Below, piece after piece: positions 26,154-34,374 of a stretch of DNA of 64,000 nt. The notes below the pieces were generated by a model. The model searched no databases, had not been told where the DNA came from, and was given only the letters and a program-made list of their open reading frames with translations. How positions within the stretch are numbered: the first letter of the stretch is position 1; the number at the start of each line of letters is the position of its first letter. The position numbers and the translations under genes were made by a program. Source of the stretch: Couchioplanes caeruleus (GTDB taxonomy: Bacteria; Actinomycetota; Actinomycetes; Mycobacteriales; Micromonosporaceae); the NCBI RefSeq assembly GCF_003751945.1, contig NZ_RJKL01000001.1, forward strand, positions 806,001-870,000. Reading direction: 5' to 3'.

Positions 26154-27100
26154 TGAGTCGCCGTGACGACGAGGCGCCGCTGCGCGCCCGGGTACCCGCC
26201 GATGTGGAGAGGGCTGATCGGATCGCGTTCGGCTTGACCGGGCGCCAGCTCGTCATCCTGACAGTCACCGGCCTCGTGCTGTACGCGGCGTGGACCGCTC
26301 TCGCGACGGTGGTGCCGCCGCTGGTGTTCATCGCCTGCGCGCTGCCCATCGTCGGCACGGCGTTCTTCGTGGCGGTCGGCCGCCGGGACGGCCTCGGCCT
26401 GGACGTGTGGCTCCTGGCCGGACTGCGGCACCGCCGGGCGCCGCGTCGGCTGGTGCCGTCGGAGGGTCCGGTCACCCCGGCCCCCGCGTGGATCAGCACC
26501 ACGCGGGGGCCGGGTGACCGGCTCCCGCTGCCCGCACCGCTTCGCCTACCGGCCAAGGGCATCACCGCCGACGGCCTGGTCGACCTCGGCCCGGACGGCA
26601 CCACCGGCCTCGTCGCCGCCAGCACCGTCGCGTTCGGGCTACGCACCCCGGCCGAGCAGAACGGCCTGGTCGCCGGGTTCGCCCGCTGGCTGCACAGCCT
26701 GGACGGGCCGGCGCAGATCCTCGTCCGCGCCCAGCGGGTCGACCTGACCCACGTCGCCGACCGCATCCTCGCCCAGGCGCCGGGCCTACCGGACCCGGCC
26801 CTGGAAGACGCCGCCCGCTCGCACGCGGCCTTCCTGGACGACCTCGCCGCCCGGCGCGAGCTGCTGCACCGGCACGTCACCGTCGCGGTGCGCAGCAAGC
26901 GCAGCCCCGGCCACACCGCCCATCAGGCAGCCGAGACGGTCCGGGCGCTGTCCGGCTGCGAGGTCGCCGCGAGCGTGCTCGACCCGGCCGACGCCGCCGC
27001 CACCCTCGCGGGCGCGCTCAACCCGTCCGCCGCGCCGTCCCCGTCGTCCCCGCCGCCGGGACGGCCCGTCCCCGACACCCATGGAGATGAGCAGCTGTGA
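26153..27100 (+). CDS. PrgI/VirB3-like conjugation protein
   Basis: 315 aa. The N-terminal part RVPADVERADRIAFGLTGRQLVILTVTG is characteristic of the PrgI/SCO6880-type family: a cytosolic start, then two adjacent membrane helices (about 27-45 and 50-68). The rest is soluble, with GLVAASTVAFGLRTPAEQNGLV and a helical C-terminus. Such proteins sit beside VirB4 ATPases in Gram-positive type IV systems and replace VirB3. Coupled on both sides: TGATG before, GTGA after. The C-terminal tail is again Pro/Ser-rich. Confidence 0.78.
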   Translation: MSRRDDEAPLRARVPADVERADRIAFGLTGRQLVILTVTGLVLYAAWTALATVVPPLVFIACALPIVGTAFFVAVGRRDGLGLDVWLLAGLRHRRAPRRLVPSEGPVTPAPAWISTTRGPGDRLPLPAPLRLPAKGITADGLVDLGPDGTTGLVAASTVAFGLRTPAEQNGLVAGFARWLHSLDGPAQILVRAQRVDLTHVADRILAQAPGLPDPALEDAARSHAAFLDDLAARRELLHRHVTVAVRSKRSPGHTAHQAAETVRALSGCEVAASVLDPADAAATLAGALNPSAAPSPSSPPPGRPVPDTHGDEQL

Positions 27101-28860
27101 ACCTGTTCCCGCGCAACCGGAAGACCGTCGTCCCCGAGGTGGGGACGGTCGTCCCCGGCAGCCCGGACGCCGTCGAGGTCGCCGGACGGTCGGTACGGGT
27201 CGGGGACGGCTACACCGCCGCCCTGGCCGTGACCGGCTACCCCGCCGAGGTCGGCCCCGGCTGGCTCGAACCGCTGCTGGCCTACCCGGGCCGGGTCGAC
27301 GTGTCCCTGCACATCGAACCCGTCCCGCCGGTGGTGGCCTCGCAGCGGCTGCGCAAGCAGCGCGGCCGGTTCGAGGCCAGCCGGCGGCAGGACGCCGCCA
27401 AAGGCCGCCTGGATGACCCGGAGCTGGACGCCGCGGCGGCCGACGCCGCCGAGCTGGCCGCCCGCGTCGCCCGAGGCGAAGCCCGCCTGTTCCGCCTCGG
27501 CCTCTACCTAACCGTGCACGCGGACAGCGAGCCGGAGCTGGCCGACCGGGTGACCGAGGTCCGCGCCCTCGCCTCGTCGCTGCTGCTCGACGTCGCCCCG
27601 GCCACCTGGCGGCAGCTCCAGGGCTGGATCACCGGTCTACCCCTCGCCTATGACGCGCTGGGGATGAAGCGGGTGTTCGACACCGACGCCCTCGCCGCCG
27701 CGTTCCCGTTCACATCGCCGGACCTGCCGACCACCGCCGGGGACACCGGCATGGGCGTGCTCTACGGCCTCAACCTGCACAGCCCCGGTGTCGTGGTGTG
27801 GGACCGGTGGGCACAGTCCAACTACAACAGCGTCGTCCTCGCCCGCTCCGGTGAGGGCAAGTCCTACTTCGCCAAGCTGGACCTGCTCCGCAACCTCTAC
27901 CTGGGGGTCGAGGCGTTCGTCATCGACCCCGAAGACGAGTACGTCCGCCTGGCCGAGGCGGTTGGCGGGACGATCATCCGGCCCGGCGTGCCCGGGGTAC
28001 GGATCAACCCCCTAGACCTGTCGGCCGGGGACGGCGACGACGCCCTGATCCGGCGGGCGCTGTTCCTGCAGACCTTCGTGTCGGTCATGACCGGCGGGAC
28101 GGCCATCGCTCCGGAGGAGACCGCCGCTCTCGACGTCGCCGTCCTCGCCGCGTACCGGGGCAAGGGCATCACCACCGACCCGCGTACCTGGCGGCGCCCG
28201 GCGCCGCTGCTCGCCGACGTCGCCGAGGCGTTGAAGGACGCCGGTGACGCCGGGCGGACCCTGGCCGCGCGCCTGCACCCGTACGTGGCCGGCTCGTTCA
28301 AGGGCCTCTTCGACGGGCCGACCACCACCAACCCGGACGGACACCTCGTCGTCTACGCGATCAAAGACCTGCCCGAAGAGCTGAAGCCCGTCGGGACGCT
28401 GCTGATCCTCGACGCGATCTGGAAGACGGTCAGCACCGCCAACCGCAACGGAGGCACCGCCCGGCGGCTGGTGCTGGTCGACGAGGCGTGGCTGATGCTG
28501 CGCCAGGGCCTCGGCGCCCAGTTCCTGTTCCGGCTGTCGAAGTCGGCCCGCAAGTACGGCGCCGGCCTATCGGTGATCACGCAGGACGCCGCCGACGTCC
28601 TCGCCACCGAGGTCGGCCGGGCCGTGGTGTCGAACGCCGCCACGCAGGTGCTGCTGCGGCAGGCGCCGCAGGCCATCGACGCCGTCACCTCCGCGTTCGG
28701 GCTCACCGACGGCGAGCGGGCGTTCCTGCTGTCCAGCTCACGCGGAGACGCCCTCCTCGCAAGTGGATCTTCGCGGGTGGCGTTCCACAGCCTCGCCTCC
28801 GACGTGGAGCACGACCTGGTCGTGACAGGTCCGGAGTCCAGCCCCGTGGCCCGCCGGTAG
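27097..28860 (+). CDS. VirB4/TraE-like conjugation ATPase
   Basis: 587 aa from GTG overlapping the previous stop (GTGA). The N-terminal domain (1-215) contains the HIEPVPPVVASQRLRKQRGR segment typical of actinobacterial VirB4. The ATPase domain has Walker A ARSGEGKSYFAK (about 250), AFVIDPEDEYVRLAEAVGG, Walker B RRLVLVDEAWLML (about 460) and SVITQDAADVL with downstream NAATQVLLRQAP. It energises pilus assembly and substrate transfer at the inner membrane. Full length for Gram-positive members. Confidence 0.9.
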   Translation: MNLFPRNRKTVVPEVGTVVPGSPDAVEVAGRSVRVGDGYTAALAVTGYPAEVGPGWLEPLLAYPGRVDVSLHIEPVPPVVASQRLRKQRGRFEASRRQDAAKGRLDDPELDAAAADAAELAARVARGEARLFRLGLYLTVHADSEPELADRVTEVRALASSLLLDVAPATWRQLQGWITGLPLAYDALGMKRVFDTDALAAAFPFTSPDLPTTAGDTGMGVLYGLNLHSPGVVVWDRWAQSNYNSVVLARSGEGKSYFAKLDLLRNLYLGVEAFVIDPEDEYVRLAEAVGGTIIRPGVPGVRINPLDLSAGDGDDALIRRALFLQTFVSVMTGGTAIAPEETAALDVAVLAAYRGKGITTDPRTWRRPAPLLADVAEALKDAGDAGRTLAARLHPYVAGSFKGLFDGPTTTNPDGHLVVYAIKDLPEELKPVGTLLILDAIWKTVSTANRNGGTARRLVLVDEAWLMLRQGLGAQFLFRLSKSARKYGAGLSVITQDAADVLATEVGRAVVSNAATQVLLRQAPQAIDAVTSAFGLTDGERAFLLSSSRGDALLASGSSRVAFHSLASDVEHDLVVTGPESSPVARR

Positions 28861-28901
28861 ACCCCGCAGTTCCCCCACCCTTCCCGTCAGGAGCAACCCT
28901 C

Positions 28902-30329
28902 ATGTCCCTTTTCGGCAGGTTGTCACACCCCTCGGCCCTGCTGCTGGCCGCTCCGTCCCCGGCGCCGTCCCCGTCCCCGCCGTCGGCCCCGCCGTCCCCG
29001 GCCGGGTGTGTGCCCGGTCAGGGCGGGATGCCCGACGGGCTGCTCGGCGAGCTGCTGTGCGGCACGTGGGGACCGAAGGCCCCCGCCGCTGTAGCCGAGT
29101 TCGTTCGCGTCCGGTGGCCGCTGCTGCTCGCCGCCCTCGTCGTCCTGATCGCCCTCGCCGTGGTGTGGCGGATGTGGCGACGCCGGGTCTGGTCCGCCCA
29201 CGCCGCGCAGGCCCGCTGGTTGCAGATCATTCCGCCGGTCACCGCCACCCCGGCCGCCACCGTCGGGCTATGGCGCCTGCTGGCCACGGCGCTGCCCGCG
29301 CCGAGGCGGTGGGCGTGGCGTCCGGCCCGGATCGTGTGGGAGGTCGAAGCCGACCCGCACGGGATGCGCGTCGGGCTGTGGCTGCCCCCTGGGGTGAACC
29401 CGACCGCCGTCCTGCGCCTGCTGCAGCGCGGCTGGCCCGGGGTGCGCGCCGAGCAGGCCCCGCCGCCGGTCGTGCCCGGCGGGACCGCGACCACCCTCGC
29501 CCTGCTGCCGACCCAGCCGGACTGGCTGCCCCTCGTGGACGACACCACCACGGCCAGCTCGAGGAACTGGGAGACCGCGCCGCCGGACGAGGACCGGCTA
29601 CGCGCCGTCTACGACGGGCTCGCCTCGGCCGGGCGCACCGGCGGCGGCCTGCTCCAGGTCCACATCAGCCGGGCACCGGCGCACCGGATGCGGTCACTGC
29701 GCCGGGCCACCACCCACCCCGAGCGCGCCCGCAAGACCCGAGGTGCGTCCCGCGCCGTGGGCCTGCTGGCCGACGGGTTGCGGGCGCTGATCCTCGGCGT
29801 GCTGAACATGCTCACCCCCGGCCCGTCCAGCAGCGGCAGCTCGTCGCGGCGCACCACGCATGACCCATACCTGGCTGAGCTGGCGCGGCAGGCGCGCGGC
29901 AAGCTCACCGCCGCCCCGCACCTACTCGTCGCCGTCTACGCCACCGGGGCCGGGCCGACCAAGGCCGCCGCCCTGTCCGGCGCCGCCGACATCACGAGCG
30001 GGTTCGGGCTGCTGTCGGCGCACTTCACCCGCCGGCGGCTAAGGGGCGGCACCACCGCGGCGGCGATGCGCTGGGTGCCCGAGTCCCGGATGAGCCTCGC
30101 CGCCGTCGCCGAGGCCGCCGCCCTGGCCGGGCTGCCCGCCGAACCGGCCGCCTACGGCCTGCCCGCCGCCGCGTCGCGCCGCCGCCCCGGCAACCGCGAC
30201 GTCTTCCGGACCGGCCCCGCCACCCGCCGCCGCGACCCCGAGCCGCCGAAGCCCCCGAAGCCCGACGCGCCGAAGCCCGGCACCGACGACCCCGACGAGA
30301 ACCCCCCGAACGTTTGGAGTGCTCCGTGA
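28902..30329 (+). CDS. Membrane protein of the transfer operon, T4CP partner
   Basis: 475 aa from ATG after CAGGAG. A proline/serine-rich exported N-terminus with PSP repeats, one membrane helix (LLLAALVVLIALAVVWRMW, about 75-93), then a large cytosolic part (RWLQIIPPVTATPAATVGLWRLLA, WRPARIVWEVEADPHGMRVGLWLPPGV) and a charged Pro/Lys/Asp tail. Encoded immediately before the coupling protein and overlapping it by 4 nt. Proteins of this layout in actinobacterial elements accompany the T4CP; no enzymatic motif is seen. A role linking substrate recruitment to the channel is inferred from position only. Confidence 0.6.
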   Translation: MSLFGRLSHPSALLLAAPSPAPSPSPPSAPPSPAGCVPGQGGMPDGLLGELLCGTWGPKAPAAVAEFVRVRWPLLLAALVVLIALAVVWRMWRRRVWSAHAAQARWLQIIPPVTATPAATVGLWRLLATALPAPRRWAWRPARIVWEVEADPHGMRVGLWLPPGVNPTAVLRLLQRGWPGVRAEQAPPPVVPGGTATTLALLPTQPDWLPLVDDTTTASSRNWETAPPDEDRLRAVYDGLASAGRTGGGLLQVHISRAPAHRMRSLRRATTHPERARKTRGASRAVGLLADGLRALILGVLNMLTPGPSSSGSSSRRTTHDPYLAELARQARGKLTAAPHLLVAVYATGAGPTKAAALSGAADITSGFGLLSAHFTRRRLRGGTTAAAMRWVPESRMSLAAVAEAAALAGLPAEPAAYGLPAAASRRRPGNRDVFRTGPATRRRDPEPPKPPKPDAPKPGTDDPDENPPNVWSAP

Positions 30330-31921
30330 CCACCATCCACAACCCCGACGCCGCGCCCGCCTCCGACCCGCAGGGCCGCCGGCTCAACCTGGTGCCGCTG
30401 GAGGAGCGACACGGCCTGGGCGGCAAGGTGATCGGCGTCGCCAACGCCGGCCCCCGCACCCGGATCGGGATCTCGCTGACCGACTGCCGCTACCACCTGC
30501 ACGCGCTCGGCCCGACCGGAACCGGCAAGACCACGCTGCTGATGAACATGATCCTCGACGACGTCGAGGCCGGCAGGGGCGTGGCCGCGTTCGACCCGGC
30601 CAAGGGCGACCTGATCCGGGATCTGCTCGACCGGATGCCGAAGTCCGCCGGTGACCGCCTGGTGCTGATCGACCCGGACGAGGACAAGGCCCCTCCGGCG
30701 ATCAACCTCCTGGATCCGGCGGTGCACGGCGGCACCCCGCACGACGTGGCCGCCAACGTCACCGCCGTCATGTCGAAGGTCTGGTCCCGCTGGTGGGGCC
30801 ACCGCAGCGCGGACATCTGCTACCACGCCCTGCTCACCCTGGCCCACCTGGAAGGCTCGACCCTCGCGCAGTTGCCGCGGCTGCTGTCGGACTCCAAGTG
30901 GCGTGCCGGGCGGGTCGCGGCGGCCACCAACGCACTGAAGGCGTGGGAGGGCAACACCCTCACGGAGTTCTGGGAGGGTTTCGACGCCCTCCCCGCCGGG
31001 CAGCGCGCCGGCCTGGTCGCCCCGCTGCTGTCCCGGCTGCGCCTCGTCTTGGCGCATCCGATGGCGAACTCGCTGTTCGGGGTGCCGGCCACGACGTTCT
31101 CCTTCGCCGACATCCTCGACGGCGGCGTGCTGTTGTGCCGGCTGCCGAAGGGTGTCATCGGTGAGGACGGCACCCGCCTCATCGGTTCCCTGCTGCTGGC
31201 GGGGCTGTGGCAGGCCACCACCGCCCGCGCCCGCATCCCCGAGAACCAGCGCCCGGACGCCATGGTGGTGCTGGACGAGTGTCACAACTTCCTGCACCTG
31301 CCCATCGGCATCGATGACGCCCTCGCCGAGGCCCGCGGCCTGCACACCTCGTTCGTCTTGGCTCACCAGTACCTGGGGCAGCTCTCCGGGGAGATGGTCG
31401 AGGCGATCGACGCCAACGCCCGCAACAAGGTGTACTTCGCCCTCGCCCCGCGTGACGCCGTCGACCAGGCCCGCCACCTGCGGCCCTACCTCGATGAGGG
31501 GGACCTGATCCGGCTCGGCGGCTATGAGGTCGTCCTGCGGCCGGTCGCAGGCGGTCGGGTCGTGCCACCGGCGACCGCTGACACCGAGCCCCCGCAGCCG
31601 CCGATTTCCGGCCGCTCCGAGGCGCTGCGCAAGGCGGCGAGGAAGCAGACCGGGCTGTCACACAAGGAGCGGCGGAAGTTGCTCGGCGCGGCGGTGACGG
31701 TCACGGCGAGCACCGAGTCCGAGTCCTCGGCGCCGGTTCCGGTGCCGGATCTGGTGGGTCGCAACACCTTCGCCGCTCGGGGCGAGCGGTCTAACGAGAC
31801 CACTCACGAGCCGTCCAACGAGGAATCCAACGAGTTTTCTAACGAGTCCGATGACTCGTTTGACCCCACCCCCTATAACACGTCATCCGCGCAGGTCAGC
31901 GGCGCTGAGGAGGTCTGGTGA
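30326..31921 (+). CDS. Type IV coupling protein (TraD/TraG/VirD4-like ATPase)
   Basis: 531 aa from GTG after TTTGGAG, overlapping the preceding stop. Walker A is ALGPTGTGKTTLLMN (about residue 62); AFDPAKGDLIRDLLDRMP, Walker B AMVVLDECHNFLH (about 315) and SFVLAHQYLGQL follow, as in VirD4/TraG coupling proteins that deliver DNA to the channel. No N-terminal membrane helices, so anchoring may come from the preceding protein. The C-terminal 45 residues are acidic with repeated SNE (ERSNETTHEPSNEESNE, then FSNESDDSFDP), likely disordered and a possible docking tail. Confidence 0.88.
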   Translation: MTTIHNPDAAPASDPQGRRLNLVPLEERHGLGGKVIGVANAGPRTRIGISLTDCRYHLHALGPTGTGKTTLLMNMILDDVEAGRGVAAFDPAKGDLIRDLLDRMPKSAGDRLVLIDPDEDKAPPAINLLDPAVHGGTPHDVAANVTAVMSKVWSRWWGHRSADICYHALLTLAHLEGSTLAQLPRLLSDSKWRAGRVAAATNALKAWEGNTLTEFWEGFDALPAGQRAGLVAPLLSRLRLVLAHPMANSLFGVPATTFSFADILDGGVLLCRLPKGVIGEDGTRLIGSLLLAGLWQATTARARIPENQRPDAMVVLDECHNFLHLPIGIDDALAEARGLHTSFVLAHQYLGQLSGEMVEAIDANARNKVYFALAPRDAVDQARHLRPYLDEGDLIRLGGYEVVLRPVAGGRVVPPATADTEPPQPPISGRSEALRKAARKQTGLSHKERRKLLGAAVTVTASTESESSAPVPVPDLVGRNTFAARGERSNETTHEPSNEESNEFSNESDDSFDPTPYNTSSAQVSGAEEVW

Positions 31922-32817
31922 ACCGGAACCGACTGATAAGAGATATCACTCCTACTAGCGCACAAGCTTCTGCCCCTTCCGGTGCCCGCCTGACGGCGTC
32001 CGTCGTGGCCGGCGAACTCACCAGACTCACCCCACGAGACCGGCACCTGCTCGACCTGCTCGACCAGCACAAGACCCTCACCACCGACCAGCTCGTCGAC
32101 GTCGCCTTCGGCTCCGCCGGTCGTGCTCGCAACCGGCTCAACGTCCTGCTGTCCCGCGACATCCTGGACCGGTTCCGGCACTACCAGCGGCCCGGCTCGC
32201 AGTCGTGGCGGTGGACCCTCGGCCCGGTCGGCGCGGCCCTCGTGGCGGCCGGACGCGGTGACCCGTTGCCCCGTCCGGCCACCGTGCGCGACGCCACGGC
32301 CCGACTGGCGATGTCCCCGACGCTGCCGCACCTGCTCGCCGTGAACGGGTTCTTCGTGGCGCTCACGGCGCACGCCCGCACCGACCCGAGCACGCGGCTG
32401 GACCGGTGGTGGAACGAGGCGCGGTGCCGCGAGGAGGTCGGCACCGTGGTCCGCCCGGACGGGCACGGGGTGTGGAACGTCGGCGGACGGGCGGTGCCGT
32501 TCTGGCTCGAAGTCGATCTCGGCACCGAAACGCTGTCCCGTGTCGTCGGCAAGCTCGACGGCTACGCGAAACTTCCCCCGCCCCGGGCGTACCCGGTGCT
32601 GTTCGTGCTGCCCATCGCCGCGCGGGAGGCGAACCTGCACGCCCACCTCTCCCGTACCGGGGTGCCGGACGGGCTCACGGTGGCGACCGCCGCCGACGAC
32701 CACGCGGCCGACACCGGCGGCCCGGCCGGGCCGGTGTGGCGGGTCACCGGACGCCCCGGGCGAGTCAGCCTCGCCGACCTCGCCCCGGCCGGGGACGGTG
32801 CGGTGTGGGACGGATAG
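31918..32817 (+). CDS. Replication-relaxation family winged-helix protein
   Basis: 299 aa from GTG (GTGA overlap with the coupling protein gene). RLTPRDRHLLDLLDQHKTLTTDQLVDVAFG and ARNRLNVLLSRDILDRFR form an N-terminal winged helix. PFWLEVDLGTETLSRVVGKLDGYAKL is the conserved C-terminal segment of the replication-relaxation family, whose E-x-D and K resemble a nuclease-like core. Members are common next to transfer genes of actinobacterial plasmids and elements and are thought to act in replication or transfer initiation. It is the only candidate DNA-processing protein in the operon, since no classical relaxase is present. Confidence 0.8.
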   Translation: MNRNRLIRDITPTSAQASAPSGARLTASVVAGELTRLTPRDRHLLDLLDQHKTLTTDQLVDVAFGSAGRARNRLNVLLSRDILDRFRHYQRPGSQSWRWTLGPVGAALVAAGRGDPLPRPATVRDATARLAMSPTLPHLLAVNGFFVALTAHARTDPSTRLDRWWNEARCREEVGTVVRPDGHGVWNVGGRAVPFWLEVDLGTETLSRVVGKLDGYAKLPPPRAYPVLFVLPIAAREANLHAHLSRTGVPDGLTVATAADDHAADTGGPAGPVWRVTGRPGRVSLADLAPAGDGAVWDG

Positions 32818-33884
32818 TCGGGCTGGCCGTGGCCGTCGTGGCGACCGTGCTCCTGCTGATCGCGGGTGCCGCCGCCGGGGTCGTCTCGGCCATGTTCGGC
32901 GGCGGCGGGTACGGCTCCGGGTGCGCGGCAACCGTCGCCGCGCCCGGGGCCGTCCCGGCCGGGCTCACCGCCGAGCAAGCCCGTAACGCCGGGGTGATCG
33001 TGACCGTGGGCGAGCGGATGCGGGTACCGGTGCGCGGGTGGGTGGTCGCGGTCGCCACCGCCCTCCAGGAATCCAACTTGATCAACCTGGGAAACCTCGG
33101 CGACGCCAACGACCACGACAGCCTCGGACTGTTCCAACAGCGGCCGAGTCAGGGGTGGGGCACCCCGGAACAGGTCATGAACCCCGACTACGCCGCGACG
33201 AAGTTCTACGAGCGCCTCCTCACCGTGCCGGGGTGGGAACGGTTGCCGGTCACCGAGGCCGCTCAGGCGGTGCAACGGTCGGCGTACCCGGACGCCTACG
33301 CCAAGCACGAGCCGCGCGCTACGGCCATCGTGACCGCGTACACCGGCGGGACACTGCCGACCTGCGACGGCGGACCGATCGCGCCGTCCGGGTGGGGCCG
33401 CCCCGTCGCCGGGACGGTGGGCTCCGGATTCCGTACCGGCGACCGGCCCGGCCACGACGGAGTCGACATCATGGCCGCACGCGGAACCGTGATCCGTGCC
33501 GCCTCGGCCGGGGTGGTGGTGACGGTGCGGTGCAACATCGGCGGCAACTCGTGGCAGGCGCCCTTCGGGCCGGGGATGCCGTGCGATGTGGACGGCAGCC
33601 CGACCACCGGCGGGTGCGGGTGGTACGCCGAGGTGCGCCACGCGGGCGACATCGTGTCGCGGTACTGCCACATGGTGCGGCAACCGATCGTACGAGTCGG
33701 TCAGACCGTCGCGCCCGGACAGCCGATCGGCTACGTCGGAACGTCGGGCAACTCGTCCGGCCCGCACCTGCATTTCGAGATCCACGTGCGCCGTGAGGCG
33801 CTGCACAACCGAGAGGAGGTCTACGAACCTGTAGATCCTGTTGCCTTCCTCGCGCAGAGGGGGGTGAAGCTGGGGGCAGCCTGA
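32805..33884 (+). CDS. Membrane-anchored transglycosylase-M23 endopeptidase of the transfer system, interrupted by a group II intron
   Basis: 359 aa when read unspliced, from GTG overlapping the previous gene by 13 nt. An N-terminal membrane helix (RIVGLAVAVVATVLLLIAG), then a lysozyme-like domain (VAVATALQESNLINL with likely catalytic Glu, GLFQQRPSQGWGT). The M23 metallopeptidase domain follows, with zinc ligands in RPGHDGVDIM and GPHLHFEIH. It cuts peptidoglycan for the conjugation channel. The intron enters after ...HFEIH (33785). Splicing would continue in frame into TGYPAHEG...VDPVSFMAKKGVRL (exon 2, 35949-36023; 351 aa). Unspliced, the intron itself supplies the tail ending VDPVAFLAQRGVKLGAA. 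Confidence 0.88.
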   Translation: MGRIVGLAVAVVATVLLLIAGAAAGVVSAMFGGGGYGSGCAATVAAPGAVPAGLTAEQARNAGVIVTVGERMRVPVRGWVVAVATALQESNLINLGNLGDANDHDSLGLFQQRPSQGWGTPEQVMNPDYAATKFYERLLTVPGWERLPVTEAAQAVQRSAYPDAYAKHEPRATAIVTAYTGGTLPTCDGGPIAPSGWGRPVAGTVGSGFRTGDRPGHDGVDIMAARGTVIRAASAGVVVTVRCNIGGNSWQAPFGPGMPCDVDGSPTTGGCGWYAEVRHAGDIVSRYCHMVRQPIVRVGQTVAPGQPIGYVGTSGNSSGPHLHFEIHVRREALHNREEVYEPVDPVAFLAQRGVKLGAA

Positions 33885-34374
33885 TCCGGAGAGGTGTCCG
33901 GGTCGGGTGGGAGCAGCCCCGACAACGTCGGGACGGTCTGGCACTGCCAGACAGGCCGGGTCCGGCTAGCGAGACGGGACGGCATACGAGCAGGAACCAG
34001 CGGTGAGACCCCGTAAGCGAAGAACCTGCCCCGAACCTGGCGGATATGGGCAGGAGTGAGGAACGCATCGTCCTACGTGGATTTGGGCGGTGTCCGACCG
34101 GCCTTCGGGCTGGTCTGGGTTGTCGGCTGAGCTGCGCGTGGTCGGCAACGTCCTCCGGGGCGGAGCTGGGTGCCTCACCCGTCGCATTCGGTTGTCAGTG
34201 AACACGGGAACCGCTGCGGTCTCGCCTCCCACGTCGTCGCCATCGGCGTGAAGGCAAGGCCCACCGTCGGCCGATGGGGCCGCAGCGGGGCGGAGCCGCC
34301 GTAGTAGTCCGAGGTCGGGAAAGCCGATCACATGGCGAAGGGCGGCAGCGAGTCAAGCAGCGAAGGAGAGTGCA

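Noticed and set aside
31868..31880. CCTATAACACG at the end of the coupling protein gene as another iteron copy
   Set aside because: Only CCTATAACA matches and the AAGATC core is missing; it lies in coding sequence.
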